A stretch of 64,000 nt of DNA, taken from the NCBI RefSeq assembly GCF_009730915.1, contig NC_052483.1, positions 2,480,001 through 2,544,000 of the forward strand, written 5' to 3'. Under the pieces are notes generated by a model. The model was not told where the DNA came from. It did not search any database and was given only the letters and a program-made list of their open reading frames with translations. The position numbers were made by a program, and so were the translations under genes. This document shows, in pieces, positions 21,641 through 34,400 of this stretch (position 1 is the first letter of the stretch; every line of letters starts with the position of its first letter). The stretch is from Dioscorea cayenensis subsp. rotundata (Eukaryota > Streptophyta > Magnoliopsida > Dioscoreales > Dioscoreaceae).

Positions 21641-23149
21641 GTGCTTTTTGGTTTGATAGCTGCTTTCTATGTGTTTATGGTCCCAACACAGTAAGGTAGA
21701 AGAGAGTTTCAATGTCAAGGTATACCCAAAAAACCCACCATGATTTCTTGTAGTGAAACCCTACAAATTTTTGTCTTGTTCACTAGTGCCTGGTTCGTAA
21801 TTATATTGTGTTCTAAATCTTTTTAAATGATTACATCAACAGATTATTTTAAATTTAAGATCAATGGATTGAAGTTTTTTTGTTTTTGTGTGTGTAATTT
21901 TTAGTAAGACCAGTGGATTTATGACGCACCAAAATATTGACATTGTGTACATAAATTACCATGTTTAACACATCCTCTATATTGTATGTTCAATTTGACT
22001 TGCTGCAGGTTGTCTTGGGACAATTTTCATTCCAGTTTTTGAAATTGCTTCTCATTATTGTTTTGGTTATATTTTATCAACTAAGTGATGCTTTAATATT
22101 TTTTTTAGTCAATTCATGATTTAATTTACCATCGCTATCATGTTGAAAACTCAAAATTATCAACTTGCTTGTTAGAACTAAGTCCATAGCAAGCATCTTT
22201 TCTTGAAATTTTCTTGATGGCGTAGGATACTTCCTACTAATAGTTTGATTAATTTATTTTACAGGTGTTGCTCATTGTAGTTTTATAGGTATTCTTTTGT
22301 ATGCTTGAAAAACTCTACCCCACACACTTGCTCGATGAATTTAATTTAAATATGAAACAACAATCTTTTTTTCTTAGATCTATCATTGCTATATATTTGC
22401 TATGTGATTAAGTTATTAATGCCTTAAACACATCAAATTTATTTCATGCATCTTATTTCTCCTTTTGGCAGATTATTATGACAGTAATTTTATTTTATTT
22501 TTTTTAACTCAAATATCATTTATTTAGCCTTGAGAGTGATTCTCATCTCAATTTATAGATATACTGTGAGGTGCATTGATCATCATTACTTGTGTACATC
22601 TTATGTAAACTAGGTGTATTTGTCAGGTCTCTAAGTACCTATCATTTATTTAACATTTATTTAACCTTGAGAGTTTTTCACTTCTTAAAGTTTTCATCTT
22701 TATATGTAAATTAAGTCGATGGATAAATTGTTGTATTAATTGTTTATGTATGGTCGGTTTTATATGTATCATCCTTGTTGTGAGTTTATATTTGCAAGCC
22801 ATAGTCTTTTTTCCTAAGCAGTGTAATTAAAGTTTTATTATAGCCGTATATTTTACTATAAATATGATACAATATATCTAATCAATCTGTTTGTCTCCTT
22901 GCATGCCTTGGATAAATGGTCACTATATAATTAATATTTTTATAATTTGGTTGTTCACTAGTACAGTGTCAATTGATAACTAGATTTAAGTCATGTAAAG
23001 ATGTGAGTTTATATTACATGGCAAGCTCATAAACTAAATTGGAGTGTGTTTTTCTTTTAATATCCATGTTTTTTGGTTATTCTATGAAAGCTTCATGTTC
23101 ATTAAAATTTTGTGGCAGATTCTAATTAAGTCTCAAAACTTTTGGAAAC
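21641..23149. other. AT-rich stretch, nothing recognised
   Basis: There is no credible gene, RNA gene or bounded repeat. An isolated TTTCTTGTAGTG at 21744-21755 resembles a CACTA right end but has no partner to its left. Confidence 0.3.
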
Positions 23150-23161
23150 TAGTGATCATCA

Positions 23162-23382
23162 GTACTGTTCACCATTGGATAGTCTAATGGTATGACATCA
23201 AAGTGTAAGGGGGAGGTCATGGGTTCAAATCTCTTCCCCAACAGTACTGTTCATACAATGTTCACCCGGGATTTCTATACTATTCTCATACTATACATAT
23301 CATCTGACATCCCGGGTTCAAGATCTTTGTTTAAGATCGTTTATATTCATAAAAAAAGCACTTTGTCAGTCTATTATTCAAT
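23162..23382 (+). mobile_element. SINE, tRNA-derived, 12-bp target duplication
   Basis: The pol III A box TAGTCTAATGG (23180-23190) matches the consensus exactly and the B box GGTTCAAATC (23222-23231) follows 30-odd bases later. The body has repeated TACTGTTCA motifs and ends near CATAAAAAAAGCACTTTG. A perfect 12-bp duplication TAGTGATCATCA flanks it at 23150-23161 and 23383-23394. A second copy lies at 31250-31445. Confidence 0.85.
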
Positions 23383-23394
23383 AGTGATCATCAT

Positions 23395-24266
23395 GTTAAT
23401 CACGCATCATTTTTCAAGTTAAAATCAAGCAGACTAAGCCAAAGAGCTTGGTGGATATTTAGGCATAAACGAGGCGCTCGTGCGGGTGGTATTTATCAGC
23501 AGCTTTTTCATCCGATAGAAAAGGCAGCATTAGTTCAACTACATTTTATAATACTCTTGATGTTGATTAAGTTGATGACTTGTGATATTATTGTTTATTA
23601 CGAGTATTTTTTAGATACGAACATTGTGTATATAAATTAATTTATTAATTAAAATAGCCTTAGTATAGATTAAAAAATAATAATTATTGTTTTATTTTTT
23701 ATATGTGATGAGATTAAAAGATAAATTAATTAATATGTTTCAAATACTATTTATTTGTGATATGAATAAAAACTGGATTCTTAGAAATAGTAAAATTTTA
23801 TTTTAAATCCCTTTTAAAATGAGGCATTAAATTTTTACTGTGAAATGTAAATATTACAAAATTATTCATAACATTGCTCATTTTGTTGATACAAAGGTTA
23901 CTACAAAGCCGAATAAATAATTTAATAGTCAATTATAAAATAGCATAGATGATGTGAATTATAGAATGAAATTTATTTAGATATAAATTTATCAAATGCT
24001 AATATCATATGATAAAATAAACTCTACAAACACTTCGTTTTCTTAACAACATATTAATTCCAACCACTCAGTCACACCACCTAGCATATATTGTGCTACT
24101 GTTTTGGCCAAGTAGCACTAAAATATTCCAAACATACTGCGCCCACTAATACACTAATAAGACTTGAAAAAAACAACACAATCAATATCGAAAAAGAGAT
24201 AGGAGTAATACTGCTGATAGGTGCATACGTCAATCGTATCTGCATCATACCAAACAATATCACAAA
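23395..24266. other. AT-rich stretch, nothing recognised
   Basis: No gene or repeat with clear ends. It runs up to the CACTA terminus. Confidence 0.3.
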
Positions 24267-24487
24267 CACTACAAGAAAACAGTCACATCACTGACGGAAT
24301 TTTCCGTCACTGATGATCAACAGCGACGGAACTGTCCGTTGGAAACGTTTGTCGGAAAATTTTGTGTCGCTGATGATATTCCGTCGGAAATATTCTTTTC
24401 CGTGGGTGATGCTAGAGTATCACCGACGGAATATTCTGTTAGTGAATTCAAAATAAAAACTGAAATTAATGATAAGAAAATACATAT

Positions 24488-25064
24488 CACCGACGGAATT
24501 CAGTCGCGGATATACTCACTTCACCCACGGAATTTCGTTGGTAAAGATCTTTAACACCAACGAAACTCGGTCACTGATGTGGTGTATTACCCACGGAATT
24601 CCGTCATTAAAAAATTATCACCCACGGAAATCTATATTTGAGTCTCTTCACCACCAAATGAATTCCGTCACTGATAGTGTATATCACCGACAGAATTCCG
24701 TCATAGATATACTCACTTCACCTACGGAATTCCATCGGTAATGATCTTTAACACCAACGAAATTCCGTCACTGATGTTGTGTATTACCCACAAAATTCCG
24801 TCAATAAATAATTATCACCCACGGTATTAGGTATTTAGTCTCTTCACCACCAAACAAATTTTGTCACTGGTAGTGTATATCACCGACGGAATTCCGTCAC
24901 TGATACTCGCTTCACCCACGGAATTTCGTCAGGAAAGTCCTTTTAACACCAACGGAATTTTGTCACTGATGTGGTGTATTACCCACGGATTTTTGTCACT
25001 AAAAGAATATCACCCACGGAATCAGTCCCTTTACATCCAAATGAATTCCGTCACTAAAGCTCTT
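24488..25064. repeat. Subterminal tandem array of three ~197-bp units
   Basis: Units start at 24488, 24685 and 24881 with CACCGACGGAATT (or CACCGACAG), a period of 196-197 bases. Each unit holds several half-palindromes of the form ACGGAATTCCGT alternating with CACTGAT. In CACTA elements such subterminal motifs are bound by the element-encoded protein. Confidence 0.8.
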
Positions 25065-25289
25065 ATATTATATTATTAATTATATTTATCCTGCTTGATT
25101 TCCCTGAACCAATACATATAAGAAAATTCATATGGCAAACACACAATATTAAATACTGTCAACATGTAATTAATTTCCCGTACCATACTTAGTGTACATA
25201 CATCACTGATAATTAACAAGTCTTAACAAGTACTAAGCATAAAAAAGAAACAGTACCATATGTATAGCATATATTAATCTGTTTAATAT

Positions 25290-26664
25290 TCAAAGTGGTG
25301 GTCCACCAGTGTCTTTATCATGCGAGGTAGGCTGAGAAGGTCCTATTGAAGCATTTGTAAACATACGCGCAGGATTAAACATATCCATCATTTGTTCAAG
25401 ATACTTCTTGATATCCGCCGTATCACTCGCTTGCTTCTCTACTTTATCCTCTAAGTTGATCATTCTGTCTTTCACAAGAGTCACTTCTTCACGTAAATTG
25501 TCAATTTCAATTGGAGTTTGTTCACGTTCATGATTCGGACGACTACAAGCCGAGTATGATGCATCTCCAGCATTGATGGAAGTAGATATGAAATTCTTAC
25601 CACGTGGCGTGATTCCAAACCCATAGAAATGAGTGCGTGTAGTACCTTGCCCTCCAATTGCATCACACCAAACTTCTGGGTCAAACTCATGATGATTGGC
25701 TTCATCAGGACCATACTTTTGACTCATTGAAGAAGTATAAGATTCCTATAAAAAAATAACAAACCAATTAGATCAACATATACATCAAAATTAATTTATA
25801 AACTAGCTAGTTGCAATTTCATCAATATACATATCAATGATCCTACATTATAACATGACAATAAAAAGTTGACAACAAAAAAAAATTGTGATGTAATAAT
25901 CCCCATACAAGAAGCATATTCAGTTTTTTGGCACAAGAAGCATGCACAAATAGAAATACATGCAATTGTAAGAAAACATATGTAAATTCTCCTATATGGC
26001 CATGATGGAAAGCACACCATGATAGAATTCTATAAATACTATCTCTAAAAAAAAAGTAACACATTTATTCTCCAATAAAGTGAAAAGAAATATTAAGAAC
26101 ATAGACAACCACATAAGAAAAGAAGTGCATATTATCAAAGGCATACACTTACACAGACATTCTTGGACTTATGATCAACAAAATCACCTTGACCTTTCTC
26201 ACGTTTGTGGGTGCGGTTGAACAATTCTCCATAGGTTGGTTTTCGGTTTAGTTGTTTTTCCTACATGACAATATTAAATAAGAGATTATAAAGACACGTG
26301 CTAGTAAAATTTAAAATATGAATTATGTACATACCATCCTCTCCGCATGAACCATAAAAGGAATTGATCCACCGGTATGCTTGGTGATGCTTCCATCTTT
26401 CTCAGTCATCCTATTTCGCTTGCCATTAATTGATCGATTTTTCCATGCATCAGTAGTCCACACATCACTAACCAATCGATCCCAAATGTCCAGTTGAATC
26501 CAACCTACATTGTAACCTTTGCACTTTGAAATTTCACTAACACCAAAATGTCTCATTGCCCGCTTCCTTTCTTCTTCCAACATACCACGCAACCGTTCCT
26601 TGCACGTAGTCTCCCAAATTGCTCTCACAACTTTTGCTTTCTCACTAGGCCACATAAATTTTCC
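25290..26664 (-). CDS. CACTA-associated transposase-family gene (Transposase_24-like), partial
   Basis: Three minus-strand exons can be read. They are 26335-26664 (GKFMWPSEKAKVVRAIWETT and on to SITKHTGGSIPFMVHAERM), 26153-26260 (EKQLNRKPTYGELFNRTHKR) and 25290-25745 (ESYTSSMSQKYGPDEANHHE, then a C-terminal coiled-coil-like stretch EIDNLREEVTLVKDRM). Donors GTATGT and GTAAGT and acceptors ending TAG sit at the joints. The WDRLV...HTGGS core followed by a PTYGELF...THK segment is the Transposase_24 (PF03004) pattern found in plant CACTA elements. Further 5' exons are expected above 26664 but I could not define them. There are no internal stops in these exons. This protein is not the DDE catalytic transposase itself. 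Confidence 0.7.
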
Positions 26665-27427
26665 CTACCGAATAAGACATGGGTAAAAATTTCACCATTA
26701 GATTATCATATTGCAGAAGTAGAACAAGACATTTCAGAATATCATAGAGTGTGAATTGGGCTATAAGATTAAAAAATAATATAATAATAATAATGTCAAA
26801 AGACCGTAATATTAAGAAATATAACAAGACATTTCAATCATTTTACTGTGTTCCTGATTTAGAGCTATGAATTCCACCCCTCTCATATAGTTAACTATAG
26901 TTTATTTTTAGAGTTATCTTAATGAATTTTTCATATCTATCCACATTACTTGGTAAGTATCTTCAAGTGATCATGTATATACAATTGGAAAAGAAAACTA
27001 AACAAGCTCGAAATTCATGCATGAGATCATCGTTTATTTGTCCAAGTATCTTTTACATGCATGTTTGATAATTAAATCTTCAACTATAGAAATCATATTA
27101 CCAAGCCATAATCTTTTTAAACAATAAATACCCAAAAATAAACTGATGCGATTGGGATTAGAGTACTCTATTCTTTTTTATACAACCACAACTAAACAAT
27201 TAGCTAATTTCTTTAACAGGGCAATAAACAATAACAGAGTCCCCAACCAATTATACTCCTGCAATAACAAGAAGTTAAACATAGGAGTTGCACTTCATGA
27301 TATGAAAACATTGTTAATGTAAGCGCATGGATTATGTTATGTGTATAGCTTAAATACACATATGATTTACACCTTATTAAAATACCAAACAAGAGCATAA
27401 ATCCTACGGCTAAATACAAGAAACACT

Positions 27428-27720
27428 TCAATGGCAGTAATAATATTGGATGTCGTCGTAACAAAAGCTCCTGCTCTGGGTGGCTTTCTTAGCTACTAGT
27501 ATGTTGAAAGCAACCCATAGTGACTCACCCAGCAACAATGAAGATATAGAAAACATCAACCCCACTATCTCATAGGAGACAATAACATTGTAAATCCTTT
27601 CATCTGGGCTTGTTCCTTGTTCACCAACTCGCGTTGGGTTATTGATTCCAAATGACAATCCAATTATCAATATTCCAATGCATACAGGAACAATGCAACG
27701 AATGACATCAAAAGAACAAA
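27428..27720 (-). other. Open frame with membrane-like segments, unrecognised
   Basis: The minus strand reads IRCIVPVCIGILIIGLSFGI, then a polar loop, then IVGLMFSISSLLLGESLWVA, and stops at 27428. Two hydrophobic segments with a hydrophilic middle suggest part of a membrane protein exon. Its place to the right of the CACTA gene suggests a fragment captured by the element, or simply an unrelated remnant. I do not recognise the family. Confidence 0.3.
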
Positions 27721-27819
27721 ATAAGCAATAATACCTAAATACTACAAAAAAATAATTTTAATTATAAAACAATCAGTGTATGATAATTTAATACAATTGA
27801 TTAAGAATATATTTAAAAA

Positions 27820-28073
27820 GGTAAAATAACCTATTTGGTACCTCTAATATAGTCAGTCTGCCACTTTGGTCCTTCTAATATAATTTATCCCTAGGAGATC
27901 CCTATATTTTAATTTTTAAAAAATGTAAGTCCTCATAAATGCCTCTTAAAGACAAATTATATTAAAGAGAGGGATTTATATTTCTCAAAAATTAAAATAC
28001 AGAGACAAATCATATTAAAGGGACCAAAGTGACAGACTGACTATATTAGAGGGACTAAATAGGGTATTTTACC
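27820..28073. mobile_element. Mutator-like MITE, 9-bp target duplication
   Basis: The ends GGTAAAATAACCTATTTGGT and, on the complement, GGTAAAATACCCTATTTAGT form an inverted repeat. The perfect 9-bp duplication ATTTAAAAA lies at 27811-27819 and 28074-28082. It is 254 bases long and non-coding. Confidence 0.85.
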
Positions 28074-28083
28074 ATTTAAAAAA

Positions 28084-28792
28084 TGAAGTTAAGAATGACT
28101 AAGAAAAGTTAAATTTTTATTTTTATTTTTTGAAAGAAATAAAAAACAATTGGTAAGGAAAAAAATATAACTATTCAAATCCTTATTTAAAAATAAAACA
28201 CTTGAAACCCACATTCCCAAATATTTTTTTTCCATTATTCTAGCCCCAAAATTGCAAATCATCTCAAACTAATAAATAATATTATATAATTTTAAAATTT
28301 TATTTAACATAATATTATATACAAATATTGAAGTAAGTTCTTATAAAATGTGATATTTATTTATATTTACCAAAAGAAATTGATTTTGATTTATTAATGA
28401 ATATTTTTATTTTATAACCAAGGATATAATTAGAATTTTTGTAAATCAAAATTCTTAAACAAGAATGCTATATTAGAGACTGATGTTATATTTTTATTAC
28501 AAGGATGGCATGCACTTCACGTCACATCCTCTCCATTTTCGTGCTTCTTTAGCTACAAGGAAATGAAACCCTAACTTCTTCTCTCTAAAAGCCATAAACC
28601 CTCACTTTCTCTCTCTTAACAGAAAAGGGCAATATCCACCGGTCTGATCGGCAAGGGAGGATGCAATAAAAATGCTAAGGTTGTTACCGGAAGCCGGCAA
28701 TGATGAGAAATGAGGATAAGGAGGTGCTGGTGTATCTAATGATGACGAGGTCAATGAGTGGATCAGTTGGTAACAGGAGGGATGAGCGGTGG
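28084..28792. other. AT-rich then leader-like sequence, no gene
   Basis: 28540-28640 has a plant 5'-leader look (AAACCCTAACTTCTTCTCTC) but no open frame follows. Nothing else is recognised. Confidence 0.3.
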
Positions 28793-29439
28793 CAGGGGCG
28801 CACCCACATGGGCGACAGCCCGAGCTGGTTGGCCAGAAAACTTTAGAAGAACCGTGTCCGATGAAGGTTAAGCCTAAGAAATTTTGTATGCATATTTATG
28901 TTTACTAATATTTTGTTTGTATTTAGCTAATATATAATGAGCATGTGCTTGAGTCGTTTGTGGGAGTTGGATAATAGGAACCCACCATGGTTCAAATTCA
29001 AGAGTTTGCAATATTAGGTTTTTAATAATTTTAGTACTTAAAAACAAGTTTTTTTTAAAAAAAATTGTGGAAATTTTAAAAATTATAAAAAAACAATGTT
29101 CTAACTTTATAATTTTTTAATAATTAAGAAAAAAATAAATTGAAAATGTGGCATGACTAAATGTAAAAAATTTTAGTAATGAAAATTTTTTCTAAATTAA
29201 AACCTACTAAAATTTTAAGGTTTAATAAAATTTTAGAAATTGTTCAAAATATCCCTAACAATGATAATAGTTGATTTCAACGCATTTATCGATGAGTTAT
29301 GGTTCTGCCACTGGTTAGGGTTGAACTGAGGAGAGGTCATGGTTGGGCTAAGAACGCCGGAAAATTAAAGGGTGCCGAATATGAGAACATTGACTTTTAT
29401 TTAAGCCTAGAATAAACTAAATTCTTGGGTCTGCCACTG
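28793..29439. mobile_element. hAT-like non-autonomous element
   Basis: The left end CAGGGGCGCACCCA and the complement of the right end CAGTGGCAGACCCA form a short inverted repeat of hAT type. The flanking octamers AGCGGTGG and ACCGGCGG agree at six of eight positions, a plausible aged 8-bp duplication. Internal sequence such as AAATTGAAAATGTGGCAT resembles the complement of the repeats at 7681-7991. Confidence 0.5.
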
Positions 29440-30195
29440 ACCGGCGGTGCTGCCCAGTCGGTGTAGACTGTGGGTGCTTCGAGTGCTACACTAGCTTCTG
29501 GCCTCGTTAGGACTGTTTACCAAATCATGAGCTCATTCATTAGGTGATCAAAGCTTTCCAAGAGCACGTTGCAACTTGCAAGCAAGCTCGGAGGGCACAG
29601 GCGTGGGTCCCAGTCGGAGAGATTTGGCTGAGGATGAGAAGGGGAAGAGAGCTAAAGAGAAGAAGAAGGAGAAGAAGCTGAAGAAGATCGATGGAGGGAC
29701 GTGATCGTTGAAATGGCAGTGAGCTTAGGGGATGGGATGGGTCCTCTTTGGTAGCGAGCGAAGAAGAGAAGGATGGCGGTAACAAGGTGGTGGCGCCGGT
29801 GATGATCGGAACAGAGAGGGAGAAGACGGTGGATGATGGGAAGAGAAAGGGATAGGCGGCCGTGATGGTGATGTTTATCACATTTATAGAATGAGAGAGA
29901 AAGTGATGGAGAGAGTGTGTGTGTGTGTGTGTGGCACGGATGACAGTTGAATGTACCATAGTTAAAACAATATAAATCCTATTAGGTGACAATTGAATTT
30001 CTTTGTGTCCTTTTTTACTGTTTTTTGCAAGTTTTCTTGTAAATAACTAGGCATCATAAGTACTGGAGTCCATCAAATCATTGTTCCTACATTTGTTATT
30101 ATATTACTTGTTCGTAGATTTATATATTCCTAATTAAATCCATTGTTTTCAATCTTCTCTTACTTTTTGAGAACTTATCTCCTTACATTCTTTAA
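29440..30195. other. Purine-rich stretch, no gene supported
   Basis: 29630-29930 is a GA/GAA-rich tract with a (GT)n run at 29915-29932. The long open frames on its complement are low-complexity Ser/Leu/Pro text and are not credible. Confidence 0.35.
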
Positions 30196-30418
30196 GGGGC
30201 CGTTTGGTTGGATGTAATTCTAAATGCAGTGGATTTCTAGTTACATGTAATTAAAAACATTTGGTTTTCAAAATACAGTGCAGTCAAATCTTGTGTTTGG
30301 TTTGATATAACTGAAATTACTGTATTAGAAAATTTTATGTTTGTTTGAAATGATTTGTAAATCTGTAATTGGAAAATGCATGTGTATATGTGTGTATATA
30401 TGCATATATGTATACAAG

Positions 30419-30451
<33 letters not shown>

Positions 30452-31074
30452 AAATATATGTATATATGTGTATATATGCATGTATGTACATGAGTATATA
30501 TATATATATCTGTATAAGTACATGTATATGTGTGTGTGTATGTGTATATACATATACGTGTATAAGTATATATATGTATATGTATATATGTATATACATA
30601 TACATATATACATATATGTTTGTGCATATATACATATACATATATGGGTATATATATGTATGTGTAAAACTATGTATATGAGTATATATATATATGTATA
30701 TATGTATGAGTATGTGTATATATGTATATGAATATATATAAGTATATATATATATATGTATAAGTATATATACATATATGTATATAAGTATGTATATATG
30801 TGTAAAAATACCTGTATATGTTTATATAAATGTATACATGTATATGTATGTGTATGTGTATGGATGCATGTATGTATATATAAATTGATTTTCAACTCCC
30901 AAGATTTGGTATTACGCCCAATTTGGGCGTAAAACCAAGTACACCAAAAAAGCTATTGTAATGTAATCCGAATTACATCAGGGTTTGCAAATGCACTCAA
31001 ACAAACAATGAATTTCATAAAGTAAAGTATTTGGTTTTACATGTAAAACCAAATACTCCCAAACAAACACACCA
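30196..31074. mobile_element. Harbinger-like element with TAA target duplication
   Basis: The left end GGGGCCGTTTGGTTGG and the complement of the right end TGGTGTGTTTGTTTGG match at most positions. The flanks are TAA at 30193-30195 and 31075-31077. Paired inner text (ATTTGGTTTTACATGTAAAA) supports a fold-back element. A large TA/TG microsatellite occupies most of the interior. Confidence 0.65.
30375..30882. repeat. Compound (TA)n/(TGTA)n microsatellite, ~500 bp
   Basis: Alternating purine-pyrimidine sequence (TATATG, TGTATA, TATATA) continues for about half a kilobase. Open frames on both strands here encode only repeated Tyr/Ile/His/Thr and are artefacts of the repeat. Confidence 0.9.
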
Positions 31075-31249
31075 TAAGTCACATTAGTATGCTCTATAAT
31101 TCATTGTTATAGGGCGGAGAATGTATAACTTCCATACTTGCAAAACAGTAAAAAAATTTCCCAGTTAAGAAAATGCCCTGAAGTCAAGTAAGATTGGACA
31201 TTTTGTGGTTTATGTATTATTAAAAATAAATAAGAAAATTTTTCCCAGT

Positions 31250-31445
31250 TAAGAAATAACTCAATGGTATAATACCAAAGTATAAGGAGGAGGTCATGAG
31301 TTCAAAATCCCTCCCCCGACAGTACTGTTCACCCTACTGTTCATCCGGGATTCTTATACTATTCTCATATTGTATATATACTGTACATCCGGGTTTTAGT
31401 ACTGTTTGGTACTGTTTATATTCATATAAAAATGGCGCTTTCATG
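31250..31445 (+). mobile_element. SINE, second copy of the 23162 family
   Basis: It shares with 23162-23382 the order of an AATGGTAT box, GGAGGAGGTCATGAGTTCAA (B-box region 31298-31310), CCCCCGACAGTACTGTTCA, GGGATTCTTATACTATTCTC and TGTTTATATTCATA. The A box TAACTCAATGG is mutated. No target duplication was secured. Confidence 0.75.
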
Positions 31446-34400
31446 AACTTGATGTATTCAGAAATTATTTTATATTATTTTTACCTTAATTCCAAAGCCA
31501 TAGTTTATTCATTTTATAAATATATATATATATGAACACTGTAAATAATAATTTTTGAATATTCTGTGGTACCTCATGCATTTCTCGTGATTGGCTTTTT
31601 GGTCTTATTGAAATAATCTGTTTTCTCCCTGCTGAAAGATTTTCTGAATGTAAAACAAAGAGGAACTCAGATAAGGAAATGTTAGCATGCCAAATTTCAT
31701 CTTTATAGGAGTGATTGGGGCAGAAGTACAAGCAACCATGAAATGGTTGTGAGCCACCAAATGCCTTTAGCATATTTCATAATTGAATGTAAGAACATGT
31801 TGAAGGAATCATGAAGTCCTGGTCACATTTACCTCTTTTTGTGCTGATTTGTATCATAACTTATATCAGTGTTGATGTATAAACTTGCCATCCTGATTTA
31901 ATGAAAGTAGACACTTGATAGAGCTTACTTGATGTCATGAAAACCTTTATTAAGGTTTTTATCTAAAATTTTGGGATATCTATTGTTTTTTGTTTGTTGC
32001 ATATTTCTCTCTTCTTTGGTCAGGAATTCTTCTACTTCAAATCTTTTATATCATATCTTTTGTTGTGTGGTTTTTTTTTCAAAGAAGTCAGGTTAGTGAT
32101 AATACTAAGAAAAAGAGAACTTATTGTTCTTCCAATTTGACAATCAGATTTGGGGATTTTTTTGGGTTGTTGAACTTATTGGAGGTAAAGAAAGATTCTC
32201 CTACAACCGGTCTCAAGATCTGGGGATTTCTTTGTTTGTTTACTGACGCCATTGGAGATATATATATGTTGGATTGATCTTTCCTAGATGATCTTATGTG
32301 TTTTTATCTTCTTTTTTTTGTTTTCCTTTTCTAGGTAATTTGAGGTATTGGGTAAGTTGGTGATGAAATTTAGGCTACCTCGTTTGTATTTGGTTTGATT
32401 GATTGGAGAAGTATTAGGGGCTGATGTTTCTTTGAATTTTTAGATTGGTAAGATTCAATTTTAATCCTGAATTTATTGGTTGTTATTTTGGATATTTGTT
32501 TTCATTATAAACCTATCTGCTTCTTTCTAGCTAATGGTCATTCTGTCTACATTAAAAGTCTCTAATGGCATCCAAGTTAGAAGCCACATGGTCACTTAAT
32601 TAACCTCCTTTTATGGATTGGTAGATTTCCTTCCTAGCTTTCTTTTTGGTGTTCTACTGATCTGAATGTTTTGATCAATGGACTTCAGGTCATTGAACAA
32701 CGTCTCGCTGAATTGTTTGGTTATTGTGAAAAAGTAAGATATTTTATATTTTGATATGTATATTGTGAAGTGCATAATCAACGACTATATTCTGATTTAG
32801 AGCTATTTTTTCAGTTCGTGATCTTTTCAATTATCTGGTCTAACAAAATTCTGCAAGTTTTGGTGTCAAATTAGTATGAATGGATTTTAAGAACTAGTGA
32901 GAGAAGTGCTGTTCAAATGTAATATTTTAGTTGTTTAAGTTTAGTGTATCTTTTCAAAGTTAGTGATGTTGTAGCTCTCAAGCAAAGTAAAAAAAGAATG
33001 GTAATTTTATGTGATTTTATGCATTGCCTGTTTTCTACAAGGAAGGAGCCACACACAGACTAAAGGTTAGCAAGTGAGACATTAAGACCCTCATTTTCAA
33101 TGTACAGGTACAACTTGAACAAGTACAACTTAAACTTTATTTGGACCAAATCTGGCCATTGAAGAATTTCTAGTGATTAAGACATTTTCAAAGTGTGAAA
33201 GTTGGAACAAGAATAAAATGATACAGTAAATGAGGATTAGGTGACAAAATAAAATGATGAGTATACTATTTTATTTGTATTTTTTTGTTTTCTCTTGTCC
33301 TTTTAGGCCTTAGAAATTCAGGACTCAAGAATACTCTGTTTTCATCCCATAGTAGTAGAATTTGAGGTCTATAGTTTACATCATTAATTGGTTTAGAAAT
33401 TGATTGTTGCATCTGTGTGTTTATGCTATCTGTGCTACTCACAATGGATTAGGCATTTTCTTTTTTCTTATCTGTATGCTCCATGTGTTCTATTTCTGTC
33501 TAATTAGATATTGATTGTGAGTTTGTGTTTATTTCAATGAAGAGAGAATGACCTTTTTTGTTGATTTATAAGAAATTTTTGCGATGTCGGAATATGGAAT
33601 TTATGTCAATTAATTAATTGCAGTGAATATTGATGCTTAGTTTAGCTTGTTGATATGGAATAATATAGTTGGTCTATTAATATAGTATGGCTCAAATTGG
33701 TTGTTCCTGTGGTATTGTTCATTCATACCACTGACCTCTGTCAGTTGTTTATCTAATTAAGCAAGGCCACCTTGTTGAATTAAAATGGTTTAAGGTTATG
33801 GTGGGAGTTGGTAAAATCTTGAAAGCTGTGATAACTAGTCAAATTTCCAGAGCCTGAGATTTTTGTGAAAAACTGCGATAATTTTGTGACACTAAAATGC
33901 TTAGAATTGTCATTTAGTTCTTCTGCAGAAATTTACTTTGTTTTTTTTTATTTTTTCTTTAATCCAAGCACACTAAGCAATCAAAATTTCTGCAGTTAAT
34001 TGCAGTCAATGCAGAGAACACATGCCATTCACAAGCACTCCTACAACAATCTCTGCAAATTGGGTAAATAAAACTCAACTCCAAATTAATCAAATTCATG
34101 CATAATCCTCAATTTCTTTTCTTTTTTTTTTCTTATTTGAATTAATTCCAACAGCTGAAATGAAGCTCTAATTTACCCTCCACTATTTTTGTCCTGTAAT
34201 GAGAGGTTGAATTATCTCATGGAAGTCAATTTCATAAAACAGAAAGATACAAAGTTTATATTTCTCCATTGTGAAGTTCTTCATAGTTTGCTCAATCTAA
34301 CCCCAATTTTTTAACTGGTTCTAAGTGAGCAAAAGCTGCCTTCACTAGATTGCCTGAGGTTAGATGGTTATTCATCAGTTATATTTATGGGATAAAATAT

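Larger units (their letters stand above)
24267..26664 (-). mobile_element. CACTA (En/Spm) transposon, left part
   Basis: The terminus CACTACAAGAAAAC begins at 24267. It is followed by subterminal repeats rich in CACGGAATTCCGTCACTGAT and then a minus-strand Transposase_24-type gene. This order, with the 3' end of the gene pointing to this terminus, is classical for CACTA elements. The opposite terminus was not found up to about 28 kb, so the right boundary is open; sequence to about 27750 may also belong to it. Confidence 0.8.

Noticed and set aside
21744..21755. TTTCTTGTAGTG followed by AAA as the partner terminus of the CACTA element at 24267
   Set aside because: It lies on the wrong side: an element starting at 24267 must end to the right. 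No matching start exists to its left, so it is chance or an isolated remnant.
24488..25064. A CRISPR-like or satellite array
   Set aside because: The units are long imperfect subterminal repeats directly inside a CACTA terminus, which explains them.
29540..29992. 150-codon minus-strand frame
   Set aside because: Low-complexity Ser/Leu/Pro sequence produced by a GA-rich tract.
30237..30895. Several long overlapping open frames on both strands (up to 186 codons)
   Set aside because: They translate a TA/TG microsatellite into repeated Tyr, Ile, His and Thr; no real protein.
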